A stretch of 64,000 bases of DNA from Kordiimonas pumila (GTDB lineage Bacteria > Pseudomonadota > Alphaproteobacteria > Sphingomonadales > Kordiimonadaceae), in contig NZ_CP061205.1 in assembly GCF_015240255.1 (NCBI RefSeq), forward strand, positions 992,001 through 1,056,000, read 5' to 3'. The first letter of the stretch is position 1. Each line of letters opens with the position of its first letter. Below the pieces are notes generated by a model that was not told where the DNA came from, did no database searches, and saw nothing but the letters and a program-made list of their open reading frames with translations. Of this stretch, positions 1-8,029 are shown one piece after another. Made by a program: the position numbers and the translations under genes.

Positions 1-184
1 TGCTACACGCACTATCAGAAACCGTCAGAAAAACATTGATTACGGGCAGGTTACCATCTCACTGGGAATCGCTTGTTATCGGGGGGGAGAAGATGTGGCA
101 GATCTTATAGATAGGGCGGATAAAGCGTTATACACAGCCAAGGATCAAGGTAGAAACCGGGCAGTGACAGAAGATAGTTGTTAA
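1..184 (+). CDS. Diguanylate cyclase (GGDEF) C-terminal fragment
   Basis: Reading from base 2, the open frame encodes the last 60 residues of a GGDEF domain: a VTISLGIA strand, then LIDRADKALYTAKDQGRNR, the usual end of diguanylate cyclases. The catalytic GGDEF loop lies to the left of the window, so activity cannot be judged. The family makes cyclic di-GMP from two GTP in the cytoplasm. The stop codon overlaps the stop of the convergent PAS_5 gene by a few bases. A c-di-GMP-degrading type HD-GYP protein occurs at 35.7 kb. Only the domain assignment is seen directly. Confidence 0.85.
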   Translation, partial: ATRTIRNRQKNIDYGQVTISLGIACYRGGEDVADLIDRADKALYTAKDQGRNRAVTEDSC

Positions 185-717
185 GCTGTATTTTTTTTAC
201 GAGCTTTAAGGTCGCTGCAAAGTAGGACTTTTTCTATCGCTGTTCCGTCTATACTATAGAGCGGCAGGTAAATTGTCCATGCATCCATAAATTCGTGCTC
301 GAGTGATATTCCTACGGTATGTGACAGTATAGGGGCCTGAGTTTCTATAACCTGTTCACACACGTGGCACAGTCTGTCGGCAGCTTCTTTATTGGCCATG
401 GCGCTCACATATTGACCGGTTAGTTCGCCGTAATAAGAAGCAATTGTTGTTCCAATAAGCCTGATAAAGAAATGTAGGCCATCTGATTCTTGCAGCAGAT
501 CTATAAGGACTACCTTATCAAGATAGGGTGTGAAGTCTTTTGGGTTAATATCTTTGCGGCGAGGTTTGTGGCTTGGTAACGTTTCTCTTAGGGTGCACCA
601 GTAGCGAAACATAAAGTCTACCATTTTGCTATGGCCGGATATTTTATCGCCGTATATCAGGACAAAGTCCGTGATAGTTATGTTCGCATTAACAAATGTT
701 TTAGGTTGTTTTGGCAA
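181..717 (-). CDS. PAS_5 (DUF1457-like) sensory domain protein
   Basis: A 178-residue soluble protein. After an N-terminal helix, residues about 50-165 show the alphaproteobacterial PAS_5 pattern: LPxxxDINPxDFTPYL, then VVLIDLL, FFIRLIGT and YYGELTGQY. No output domain is attached, so it is a stand-alone sensor or adaptor of unknown partner. A second protein of the same family lies at 3280-3876, on the other side of a membrane protein and a glycosyltransferase. It converges with the GGDEF fragment to its left, which may mean a link to c-di-GMP signalling, but that is inference. Confidence 0.75.
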   Translation of the reverse strand: MPKQPKTFVNANITITDFVLIYGDKISGHSKMVDFMFRYWCTLRETLPSHKPRRKDINPKDFTPYLDKVVLIDLLQESDGLHFFIRLIGTTIASYYGELTGQYVSAMANKEAADRLCHVCEQVIETQAPILSHTVGISLEHEFMDAWTIYLPLYSIDGTAIEKVLLCSDLKARKKNTA

Positions 718-783
718 GATTTTGTCTCGGTCAACTATATTATATTACAGCTTAACCGACTTCAGCACCATGCGGACATAATG

Positions 784-1737
784 CTAGGGCCTGCTCGGCG
801 TGGCTGTTGGTGTCAGTGACTTTCGCAGTGGCACACTTGTTATAATAAAGACACAAAGGTTAAGAATTTGTGCAAGAGCACCAGATGCCAGAAACATTCC
901 GGCAATAGCGGCCTCAGGGCCTTCAATATAATTGATCATGGCAATGCCAAGACCCATAAACAGCAGGTCTGTGTTTGGTAGAAAGGGGATTCGTGTTAAG
1001 ACCATCTGTGCTGTTAGCAATAGCAACCATGTCTGGAATGGCACCATCGGCAGGACCACAGCCCATTGGCTTGCCTGCAAAAGCATAACGGCAAGGAGCC
1101 TGAGAAGGTGAACGGTAAAAACCTTTTTTGCTGTTGCTGGGTCAACACCCAGAATACGGTTTTGGAAAAAGATAACCAGCGGCACCAGAAGTATGCCAAC
1201 TAGCACAACAATTTTAATATAAAAAACCAGTTCGGGGTCAGTGTTGGTAATTTTTTCAAGCTGGCCTGTTACAAAAAAACTTGCCAGCATTAAAAGGGTA
1301 AAGCTGTTTGAGGCAAGCGCAGATAAAATGTTGCTGTCTTTCACAGCAGATGCCGCTACCCGGCCTTTAAGGCCAAGATTTTTTTTACCCCACAGAGCGA
1401 GGAAAGCTTCGCCCATGTAACTAACCAGCGCCAGATTATAAACACGCATCCTCAGAAAAACGGCAAAATGCCGCTTCACACGTGGCCCCCATAATGTTTG
1501 GTAAACAAGCCATTCAGCAACAGGCTGGGCCGCATACATCATTAAAAACAGGATATAAAAAACGGGGCTATCAGGGAGTGATTTTTGAACATCCTGCCAA
1601 CCAATGTGGGCTAGTTTTTGTATCAAAACATATATAACCGCCATAACAACAAGGCCCTGAACAAGCTTCATTGCCATGTGTGTTAACCGCGATTGCAACA
1701 ATGTGTGAAGCCAGGGTATGTCTGGCACTTTTATCAT
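784..1737 (-). CDS. Polytopic membrane protein, flippase-like, unknown function
   Basis: A 317-residue protein with about seven or eight hydrophobic helices, starting at an ATG followed by a short amphipathic N-terminus. The overall look (tandem helices, conserved small polar patches such as SYMGEAFLALWGKK and LPNTDLLFMGLG) recalls the YbhN/LPG-synthase transmembrane family, but I cannot assign it with certainty. It sits about 70 bp downstream of a GT4-type glycosyltransferase on the same strand, so the two may act together in making or moving a surface lipid or glycan. Function is not established. Confidence 0.6.
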   Translation of the reverse strand: MIKVPDIPWLHTLLQSRLTHMAMKLVQGLVVMAVIYVLIQKLAHIGWQDVQKSLPDSPVFYILFLMMYAAQPVAEWLVYQTLWGPRVKRHFAVFLRMRVYNLALVSYMGEAFLALWGKKNLGLKGRVAASAVKDSNILSALASNSFTLLMLASFFVTGQLEKITNTDPELVFYIKIVVLVGILLVPLVIFFQNRILGVDPATAKKVFTVHLLRLLAVMLLQASQWAVVLPMVPFQTWLLLLTAQMVLTRIPFLPNTDLLFMGLGIAMINYIEGPEAAIAGMFLASGALAQILNLCVFIITSVPLRKSLTPTATPSRP

Positions 1738-1805
1738 TGGCTATAGTATCCCGTTACGGCGATTCAATGGCTCTTTATAGTCGTAGAGACTAGCTTCAAG
1801 TCAAG

Positions 1806-3122
1806 TTATTCAGCTGTATGGAGATCGCTCGCGTACCGCATCGTTAAAATGGGGTGGCCCTTGAGAGCTTCGCTTGCCAGCACATCACGGTATTGTTCTA
1901 AAAGGCCTGCGAGGATACTTTCCCAGCTAAACCCACGGCCTTTTTGCAAGCTGGCGGATGCCATTTCTGTTCTGAGGGCGGGATTGTTAATCAGTTCGGC
2001 AATGCGCAAGGCAAAGCCCGAAATGTCGCTCGGCTCAACTAGGTACCCATTTTTACCATGTTCAACCAGTGATCTACTGCCTGTTGCATCGGCACAGATA
2101 CACGGCAGACCAGAGGCCATAGCCTCAAGAGTTACGTTTCCAAAGGTTTCCGTAATGCTTGCATTGAAAAAAATGTCAGATGAAGCGTATGCTGTAGCGA
2201 GTTCATCACCGCGCAGATAGCCGGTAAAAACAGCATTTGGCAAGCGCTCCGAAAATCTTTGCCGCTCAGGCCCATCACCCACAATAAGTGCTTTATGAGC
2301 AATGCCCATAGCCGTTAGCTTGTCGAGCGTGTCAGCAAAAACGCCCAAGCCTTTTTCAAGGACAACCCGGCCCACAAAAGCAATTAGAATGTCATGGTCT
2401 TCAATCCCGTGTGCACGACGCCAAGCCTGATTGCGCTTGCTGGGGTTGAAAGTGTCAAGCTCTACGCCTCTGCTCCAGATACGGATGTCTGGTGCCATGT
2501 CCTGTGCTTTAAGGACCTGCACCATGCAGGAGGAAGGAGCATAGATGTGCGTGCACTTGTGATAAAAGCGGCGCATAAAAGCGGTCACATATTTTTCTAT
2601 CCACCCCAAGTGGTAATACCGGGGGTACGTATCAAACCGTGTATGGAATGAAGCTACGGCAGGCACGTTATTTTTTCTGGCCCATCTTAAGGCCGCACAA
2701 CCCAGTATGTCGGGTGCGGCAAGATGTATTAGATCAGGGGCAAATTCTTCCAGCATACGGCGATGTTTGCGCGGCAGGCCAAGCGCCATGCGATACTCGC
2801 TGCGACCAGGGATAGGCACTGAAGGCACAGATATAAGTGTGCCATTGTGCTTAAAGGCAGGCTCTTTCGCGGTGGGTGCAAAAACCAGTACTTCGATGTT
2901 TTGTTTTTCCAAGAAGCCAACCAGCTTGTTCAGCGCTCGTACAGGGCCATCCATTACATAATTATAATTGCCCGAGAACAAAGCAATGCGTTTCGGCTGG
3001 AAAGGATAAGTTTCAAATGGCATTGTTGGTTCCATGGTTTGCGCAGCATTAAGGGTAGCAGCTCTCTCTGTGTCGCTGCCCTCCGCAGGGGTATCATGCA
3101 AATTTGAAACTTTGATGGACAT
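1806..3122 (-). CDS. GT4-type (GT-B) glycosyltransferase
   Basis: A 438-residue protein. After an extra about 35-residue polar N-terminus, RIALFSGNYNYVMDG begins an N-terminal Rossmann lobe (residues about 45-230) of the SqdX/mannosyltransferase type, with PDLIHLAAPD and ASFHTRFDTYPRYY. The C-terminal donor-binding lobe has IAFVGRVVLEKG, FNASITETFGNVTLEAMASG and an E-x7-E pattern, typical of retaining GT4 enzymes that use nucleotide-sugars. A GGGG Shine-Dalgarno lies 6 bases before the ATG. The acceptor is unknown; a membrane lipid or surface glycan fits the neighbouring membrane protein. Confidence 0.85.
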   Translation of the reverse strand: MSIKVSNLHDTPAEGSDTERAATLNAAQTMEPTMPFETYPFQPKRIALFSGNYNYVMDGPVRALNKLVGFLEKQNIEVLVFAPTAKEPAFKHNGTLISVPSVPIPGRSEYRMALGLPRKHRRMLEEFAPDLIHLAAPDILGCAALRWARKNNVPAVASFHTRFDTYPRYYHLGWIEKYVTAFMRRFYHKCTHIYAPSSCMVQVLKAQDMAPDIRIWSRGVELDTFNPSKRNQAWRRAHGIEDHDILIAFVGRVVLEKGLGVFADTLDKLTAMGIAHKALIVGDGPERQRFSERLPNAVFTGYLRGDELATAYASSDIFFNASITETFGNVTLEAMASGLPCICADATGSRSLVEHGKNGYLVEPSDISGFALRIAELINNPALRTEMASASLQKGRGFSWESILAGLLEQYRDVLASEALKGHPILTMRYASDLHTAE

Positions 3123-3279
3123 AGTACCCCAAAATAAAGTGATGTTTCATGGCAGTCGCCTATGAATTGTATGAATCGCTCTTTAAGGTACTGATGTAAA
3201 AGAATGGCAAATCTATGTCAAAGCTGTCTTTAATAAAACTGCATTAGTTTTTTTGCGTTAGGTAGGTTCCTTGCATGCG

Positions 3280-3876
3280 CTACTGATTGCGGGGAACACC
3301 GTTTCCTAGGTCGATATATCCAATATGATTAACCGTGCGGTCTTTAAAGTTAAAACCTGCCTTAGAAAAAGGGTTAAAATATTGGTGGTCGCTAAAGTGA
3401 TAACCAATGAGGTAATAACAACAGTCCCCTTCTGGGTCAGCGAGGGGTAACACTAAAATATCCATTTCAATATAGCCACCTGTGGACGTTTTAAAGTTCT
3501 CACTAATATGAAAGCCGCAAGCATGATCGCTAATATTATGATAAACGGCGTTAATGCGCTCTTTTTGACCGTCTTTAATGATGTTTAGCAAGTTTTGCCC
3601 GCTAATAACATGACCCATAAGCTCGTCAATGCGTGTGCCGGATATGCGCACCATAATCTGGTCAGGGCCGGTTCGCTCAGCCAGTACTATATCAGGGAGT
3701 GCGCCCTTTAAGCCTTTCATAGATAAAGACTTTTTTTTCGGAATCGCTTGTGCTGCCTCAGTGTGCAGATGTTGCCATTGCTGCCACACAATTTGTAAAA
3801 TGCCACGCGGATTGAAATCGATTGCAGAAATGCTTTGATGCGGGTGGCCAACCTGAATACTTGCCTGAATACTCAA
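3280..3876 (-). CDS. PAS_5 (DUF1457-like) sensory domain protein
   Basis: A 198-residue soluble protein and second member of the PAS_5 family in the window. The domain spans residues about 25-175: LPDIVLAERTGPDQIMVRISGTRIDELMG then LLNII, later GGYIEMDILVLPLADPEG and CYYLIGYH. There is no enzymatic output domain and no transmembrane segment. Its upstream region to 4147 is AT-rich and shared with bfd, which is divergently transcribed. Ligand and partner are unknown. Confidence 0.75.
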   Translation of the reverse strand: MSIQASIQVGHPHQSISAIDFNPRGILQIVWQQWQHLHTEAAQAIPKKKSLSMKGLKGALPDIVLAERTGPDQIMVRISGTRIDELMGHVISGQNLLNIIKDGQKERINAVYHNISDHACGFHISENFKTSTGGYIEMDILVLPLADPEGDCCYYLIGYHFSDHQYFNPFSKAGFNFKDRTVNHIGYIDLGNGVPRNQ

Positions 3877-4081
3877 GACGATAGTTCCTATTCTGAATTT
3901 TAAGGCTTGATACTTGCCATCTCTGTCATCAGAAATGGAGTGTCAAATTAATGATCAATTTAATAGTCTGTTCTGTTGATAAGCTTTATGCCTGACTTGT
4001 CTGGGACGCTATTTAAACCTAATTCGTTAATAATTCCTGACCAAAACGTCAAGAAATGGTAAATTTTGAAGTTTTTTGGTG

Positions 4082-4116
4082 TTGACGTGATATTTTTATG
4101 TGATAATAATACTAAG
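4082..4116 (+). promoter_or_regulatory. Probable sigma70-type promoter of bfd
   Basis: TTGACG at 4082-4087 and TAATAA at 4104-4109 are separated by 16 bases, placing a start about 30 bases before the bfd ATG at 4148. The surrounding 3960-4110 stretch is strongly A/T rich. Iron control would be expected for bfd, but I could not identify a clear Fur, Irr or RirA box. Confidence 0.4.
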
Positions 4117-4147
4117 AACTAATCGCAACAACTATATGGTTTCGCCG

Positions 4148-4339
4148 ATGTATGTATGCTTGTGTAATGGTTATACAGATAGCCAGATAAAAAAAGTGGT
4201 CCATGAAGGCGGCGTTTCGACTGCGGAAGAAGCTTATATGGCGCTTGGGAGTGGTTTTTGCTGCGGTGCGTGTAAAGACTGCGCAAACGAAATTGTCGGT
4301 GCTGAATTACCTAAACGGACGTTAATGGCTGCCGAATAA
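4148..4339 (+). CDS. bfd: Bacterioferritin-associated ferredoxin
   Basis: A 63-residue [2Fe-2S] protein starting MYVCLCNGYTD. The C-x-C pair at residues 4 and 6 and the GSGFCCGACKDC segment near residue 36 supply the cluster ligands of the BFD-like fold. Bfd docks on bacterioferritin and passes electrons to reduce and release stored iron. The upstream in-frame extension is not family-like, so the ATG at 4148 is preferred although its Shine-Dalgarno is weak. The bacterioferritin gene lies convergently 37 bp downstream, which supports the pairing. Confidence 0.9.
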   Translation: MYVCLCNGYTDSQIKKVVHEGGVSTAEEAYMALGSGFCCGACKDCANEIVGAELPKRTLMAAE

Positions 4340-4376
4340 GGTTATGCAGCAGCCATAGCAATTTTAAGACCTGAGC

Positions 4377-4856
4377 TTAGTCTTCTGCGGCAGGGGTTTG
4401 GAGCTGTACATAGTTCTGAAGCCCCATTTTCCCGATAAGGCCAATTTGGGTTTCGAGCCAGTCTACGTGTTCTTCTTCTGATTCAAGAATGCTTTCAAAC
4501 AACTCTCTTGATACATAGTCACGGACTTCTTCACAGTGAGCAATCGCGTCTTTCAGATCGCTGTGTGCGGTCATTTCCATTTTCAGATCACATTGTAGAA
4601 TTTCTTCAACATTTTCACCGATCATCAATTTACCAAGGTCTTGCAAATTGGGTAGGCCCTCTAGGAAAAGGATACGCTCAATAAGTTCATCGGCGTGTTT
4701 CATCTCGTCGATAGATTCTTCGTATTCTTTGTCGGCCAGTTTTTTCATGCCCCAGTCTTTTAACATGCGGGAATGCAGAAAATACTGGTTTATGGCTGTT
4801 AGTTCATTCTTGAGAACTGTATTAAGGTGGGTGATAACCTTAGGGTCACCTTTCAT
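4377..4856 (-). CDS. bfr: Bacterioferritin
   Basis: A 159-residue four-helix ferritin, the full family length. The ferroxidase ligands are all present: E18, E51, H54, E94, E127 and H130. The haem ligand M52 is in place (SIDEMKHAD), so this is a haem-binding, ferroxidase-competent Bfr subunit. It would form a 24-mer that oxidises and stores iron in the cytoplasm. The gene converges on bfd, so the two are not co-transcribed; each has its own upstream control region. A GST-family gene starts divergently 80 bp upstream. Confidence 0.95.
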   Translation of the reverse strand: MKGDPKVITHLNTVLKNELTAINQYFLHSRMLKDWGMKKLADKEYEESIDEMKHADELIERILFLEGLPNLQDLGKLMIGENVEEILQCDLKMEMTAHSDLKDAIAHCEEVRDYVSRELFESILESEEEHVDWLETQIGLIGKMGLQNYVQLQTPAAED

Positions 4857-4936
4857 GGGTCTCTCCAGTTTTGCTTAGGTTGCACAAGCTTAACAAGTTG
4901 GAGCTGTATTGTCACTCGTTAGAAATGCTAATAGGT

Positions 4937-5596
4937 ATGAATTTAGAAATTCCAATTTTATATAGTTTTAGGCGCTGCCCCTATGCCATGCGCGCACGGA
5001 TGGCCATTTGGTCTAGTGGATATGTTGTGGAACTGCGAGAGGTTGTACTGAAGGATAAGCCGTCAGAGCTTGCTCTTGCATCAGCAAAAGCTACGGTGCC
5101 GGTTCTGGTACTGTCGGGCGGCACTGTGCTTGACGAAAGCCTTGATGTTATGGTCTGGGCGCTGGGCCAGAATGACCCTGCTGGTTGGCTCAGGGATGAG
5201 CCGGTTGTGGGCGCAGATATTAATGAGCTGATCAGAAACTGCGATACTGATTTCAAACAGAACCTAGATCGATATAAATACCCGACAAGATATGAAAATA
5301 CTGATGCCCTGTGGCACCGCGAACGCGCTGTTGGTTTTCTTGAACACCTTGAATCAAAGCTACAGCAAAACTTATATCTGTACGGTGATGTACCGTGCCT
5401 CGCTGATTATGCGGTTATGCCCTTTGTTCGACAATTTTCGGGTGTTGAAAAAGTGTGGTTTGAGGCTTTGCCGTTAAAGGCGTTGCACCGCTGGCTACAA
5501 GAGTTACAAAATAGTGCCCCCTTTTTGGCTGTGATGAAAAAATATCCCCAGTGGCACGCCGGAGATGTGCCAACGCTGTTTGGTACTAAAGACTGA
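4937..5596 (+). CDS. Glutathione S-transferase-like protein
   Basis: A 219-residue protein with an N-terminal thioredoxin-fold (ILYSFRRCPYAMRARMA) and a C-terminal all-helical domain, as in glutathione S-transferases. The RCPYAMRAR segment at residues about 13-21 is characteristic of a bacterial GST subgroup; the Cys is likely the active-site residue. LDESLDVMVWAL matches the glutathione gamma-glutamyl-binding region. The ATG at 4937 follows an AGG-like site; an ATG at 4925 is a possible alternative. It is followed 55 bp later by an OsmC gene, suggesting a thiol/oxidant defence pair. Confidence 0.8.
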   Translation: MNLEIPILYSFRRCPYAMRARMAIWSSGYVVELREVVLKDKPSELALASAKATVPVLVLSGGTVLDESLDVMVWALGQNDPAGWLRDEPVVGADINELIRNCDTDFKQNLDRYKYPTRYENTDALWHRERAVGFLEHLESKLQQNLYLYGDVPCLADYAVMPFVRQFSGVEKVWFEALPLKALHRWLQELQNSAPFLAVMKKYPQWHAGDVPTLFGTKD

Positions 5597-5651
5597 TTGA
5601 TGAAGACAAAATGCCAGTGTAAAAGGCGAAGATCTACAGAAAGAGGAAAGT

Positions 5652-6074
5652 ATGGCGAATAAAGCGCGAGTAAAATGGGCCGGTGACATGACCTTTGTGG
5701 GTGAATCGCCCTCCGGACATGCGGTTGTTATGGATGCCGGTATAGACAATGGTGGCCGTAATCATGGTATTCGCCCAATGGAAATGTTGCTTCTTGGCCT
5801 TGGGGGCTGCTCCAGTATCGACGTGTTAATGATTTTAAAAAAGGCGCGTCAGAATGTGGTGGATGCCTGGGTTGAGATCGATAGTGAACGTGCGGCTGAA
5901 GCACCCAAGTATTTTACCAAAATTCACATGCATTTTGTGATTAAGGGCACAGACATTGACCCGCGCCGGGTTGAACATGCCATTAAGCTGTCAAAAGAAA
6001 AATACTGTTCCGCATCAGTGCAACTTGGCGCCCTTGCTGAGATCACGACTGATTATGAAATTCAGGCAGCATAA
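5652..6074 (+). CDS. OsmC family peroxiredoxin-like protein
   Basis: A 140-residue OsmC/Ohr-fold protein of the YhfA subgroup. GIRPMEMLLLGLGGCSSIDV carries the first reactive Cys (about residue 53) and EKYCSASVQL the second (about 117), the two positions used for hydroperoxide reduction in the family. A strong AAAGAGGAAAG ribosome site precedes the ATG. It probably forms a dimer in the cytoplasm. It follows the GST-like gene on the same strand with no evident terminator between them, and the next gene is convergent. Confidence 0.88.
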   Translation: MANKARVKWAGDMTFVGESPSGHAVVMDAGIDNGGRNHGIRPMEMLLLGLGGCSSIDVLMILKKARQNVVDAWVEIDSERAAEAPKYFTKIHMHFVIKGTDIDPRRVEHAIKLSKEKYCSASVQLGALAEITTDYEIQAA

Positions 6075-6103
6075 CAGCCGCCTGATCTCTGCTATACTAT
6101 ATG

Positions 6104-7885
6104 TTAAAGAGGGCTGGTTGCATGGCGCAGCCAGCCTTTTGTGTTTTCGTCCACAATATCGACAAGCTTTTCATAAACGTCTGCATGGTAGGCATTTACC
6201 CATGTGCGCTCGCGGTCATCCAGCATCGATACGTCAATCAGGTTTTGGTCAATAGGCACAAATGTCAGAGTTTCAAACTCCAGCATTGTGCGTTCTTCAG
6301 TTTTTGCTGAGGCTTTAACCAGAACCAGATTTTCAATGCGTATGCCGTATTCACCTGATTTATAATAGCCTGGTTCATTTGACAGGATCATGCCTGCTTC
6401 CAGTGCGACCGGCGAACCCAGTTTTGCAATGCGCTGTGGCCCCTCGTGTACGGCAAGAAACGACCCAACGCCGTGCCCTGTGCCATGGTCATAATCAAGG
6501 CCAATGTCCCAAAGAGGTCTGCGGGCAAGGGAATCGAGGGCCATGCCTGCGGTACCTTTTGGAAAGCGTGTTGTCGCAATCGCGATATGGCCTTTTAAAA
6601 CCCGTGTAAACCGGTCACGCATTTCAGCGCTTGGCGTGCCCACCGCGACCGTGCGGGTAATGTCGGTTGTACCGTCTAGGTACTGCGCACCGCTATCAAC
6701 CAGATAAATGCTATTCATTTCTAGTTTGCGGTTTGTCGCGGCATTAACACGGTAATGGACAATGGCGCCGTTTGGCCCGGCGCCGGAAATCGTTTCAAAA
6801 CTGCGGTCTTTAATCAGCTCGCGCTTTTGCCTGTACTCCCACAGTTTATCGGCGGCGCTTAGTTCATCAACACTACCCGTGGGTGCCGCTTTTGATAACC
6901 AGCACAGAAACTCAGAAACAGCGGCCCCGTCTCTTATATGGGCATTTCGGGTGCCGTCTTGTTCCACGGCGTTTTTGATTGCTTTGGGCAGAATACAGGG
7001 GTCTTGGCCTTCAATAAGGAGGGCACCTGCGCTGCGTAGTGTTTCAAAGACTTTGGCATTATTGGTGCTTTTATCCACAAGAATCGTTTTGCGTGCCTGC
7101 CCCAAGGCCGCTAGATCCTTATAAAAGGCTTCCCTTGGCTCAATACGCACATGGTTACCAAGGTGTAGCCTTAGAGTGTTATCGACTTTGCGGGCATCGG
7201 TATAAAGAGTAGCGCTTTCATTTGCTTCAAGGATTGCAAAGGCATGGGGTACAGGGTTATTCAGCACATCCTTGCTGCGGATATTGAAGGCCCATGCAAT
7301 ACTATCAAGCATGGTAATAACGGCGGCATCGGCACCGCATTCTTGCAGGTCTTTAGCAATTATTGCACGCTTTTCTTCAGCAGCTTTACCAGCATAGTTT
7401 AACGGGTGTGGATAAATGGCAGCAAGCGAAGGTTCTGGCCTGCCTAGCCATGCGGCATCTATTGGGTTTTTTGGCACGGCAACCAGCGTGTGCCCTTTTT
7501 TTGCAAATGTTTTTTGGGCATTGTCTACCCAGCTAATGGTTGCGAGTTCTGGGTCATAGCCAATTTTGGCCCCTTGCGCGGCGTTATCCTGTAACCATTT
7601 GAGCATGGGATATTCTTCAAAATGGTGTCGTTCAAACAGGGTGCCATCTACTTCTGTTTTTACCTGTAGTGTGTAGCGGCCATCAACAAAAATAGCAGCT
7701 TTGTCCATCAGGATAGCAGCGTTGCCTGCAGACCCACCAAAGCCCGTTAGCCACTCTAGGCGCTGGGCATAGTCGCCGACATATTCGCTCATATGTTCGT
7801 CAGTTAGGGGAACGATAAATCCATCAAGAGAGAGCTTTGTGAGCTGTTCACGTAGGGCGGATATATGTTGTGGATTTGTGGTCAC
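6104..7885 (-). CDS. Xaa-Pro aminopeptidase (M24B)
   Basis: A 593-residue protein, matching the long three-domain aminopeptidase P type (two creatinase-like N-terminal domains plus a pita-bread catalytic domain). The dimetal ligands are visible: DSGAQYLDGTTDITRT near residues 395-410 (two Asp), HGTGHGVG near 472 (His), NEPGYY near 503 and RIENL near 518 (two Glu). It removes N-terminal residues that precede proline, in the cytoplasm. The start is a GTG preceded by GGGAG. It is divergent from a prolyl-oligopeptidase gene, forming part of a proline-peptide theme. Confidence 0.93.
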   Translation of the reverse strand: MTTNPQHISALREQLTKLSLDGFIVPLTDEHMSEYVGDYAQRLEWLTGFGGSAGNAAILMDKAAIFVDGRYTLQVKTEVDGTLFERHHFEEYPMLKWLQDNAAQGAKIGYDPELATISWVDNAQKTFAKKGHTLVAVPKNPIDAAWLGRPEPSLAAIYPHPLNYAGKAAEEKRAIIAKDLQECGADAAVITMLDSIAWAFNIRSKDVLNNPVPHAFAILEANESATLYTDARKVDNTLRLHLGNHVRIEPREAFYKDLAALGQARKTILVDKSTNNAKVFETLRSAGALLIEGQDPCILPKAIKNAVEQDGTRNAHIRDGAAVSEFLCWLSKAAPTGSVDELSAADKLWEYRQKRELIKDRSFETISGAGPNGAIVHYRVNAATNRKLEMNSIYLVDSGAQYLDGTTDITRTVAVGTPSAEMRDRFTRVLKGHIAIATTRFPKGTAGMALDSLARRPLWDIGLDYDHGTGHGVGSFLAVHEGPQRIAKLGSPVALEAGMILSNEPGYYKSGEYGIRIENLVLVKASAKTEERTMLEFETLTFVPIDQNLIDVSMLDDRERTWVNAYHADVYEKLVDIVDENTKGWLRHATSPL

Positions 7886-8029
7886 TGAAAACTCTCCCGG
7901 TTGTTAGCTATCTTACTTGGCAATAGTGGCCTATTTTATCAAGTATAAAACCAACTTAAAGAGAGGGCTTTACAGCGCGCCCATGGGGCTTTACCACTCT
8001 ATTCAATAAAATTGTTGGAAGTTTGACAC

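Noticed and set aside
4010-4147. Fur or Irr box ahead of bfd
   Set aside because: The AT-rich region has no clear palindrome matching known iron-regulator boxes.
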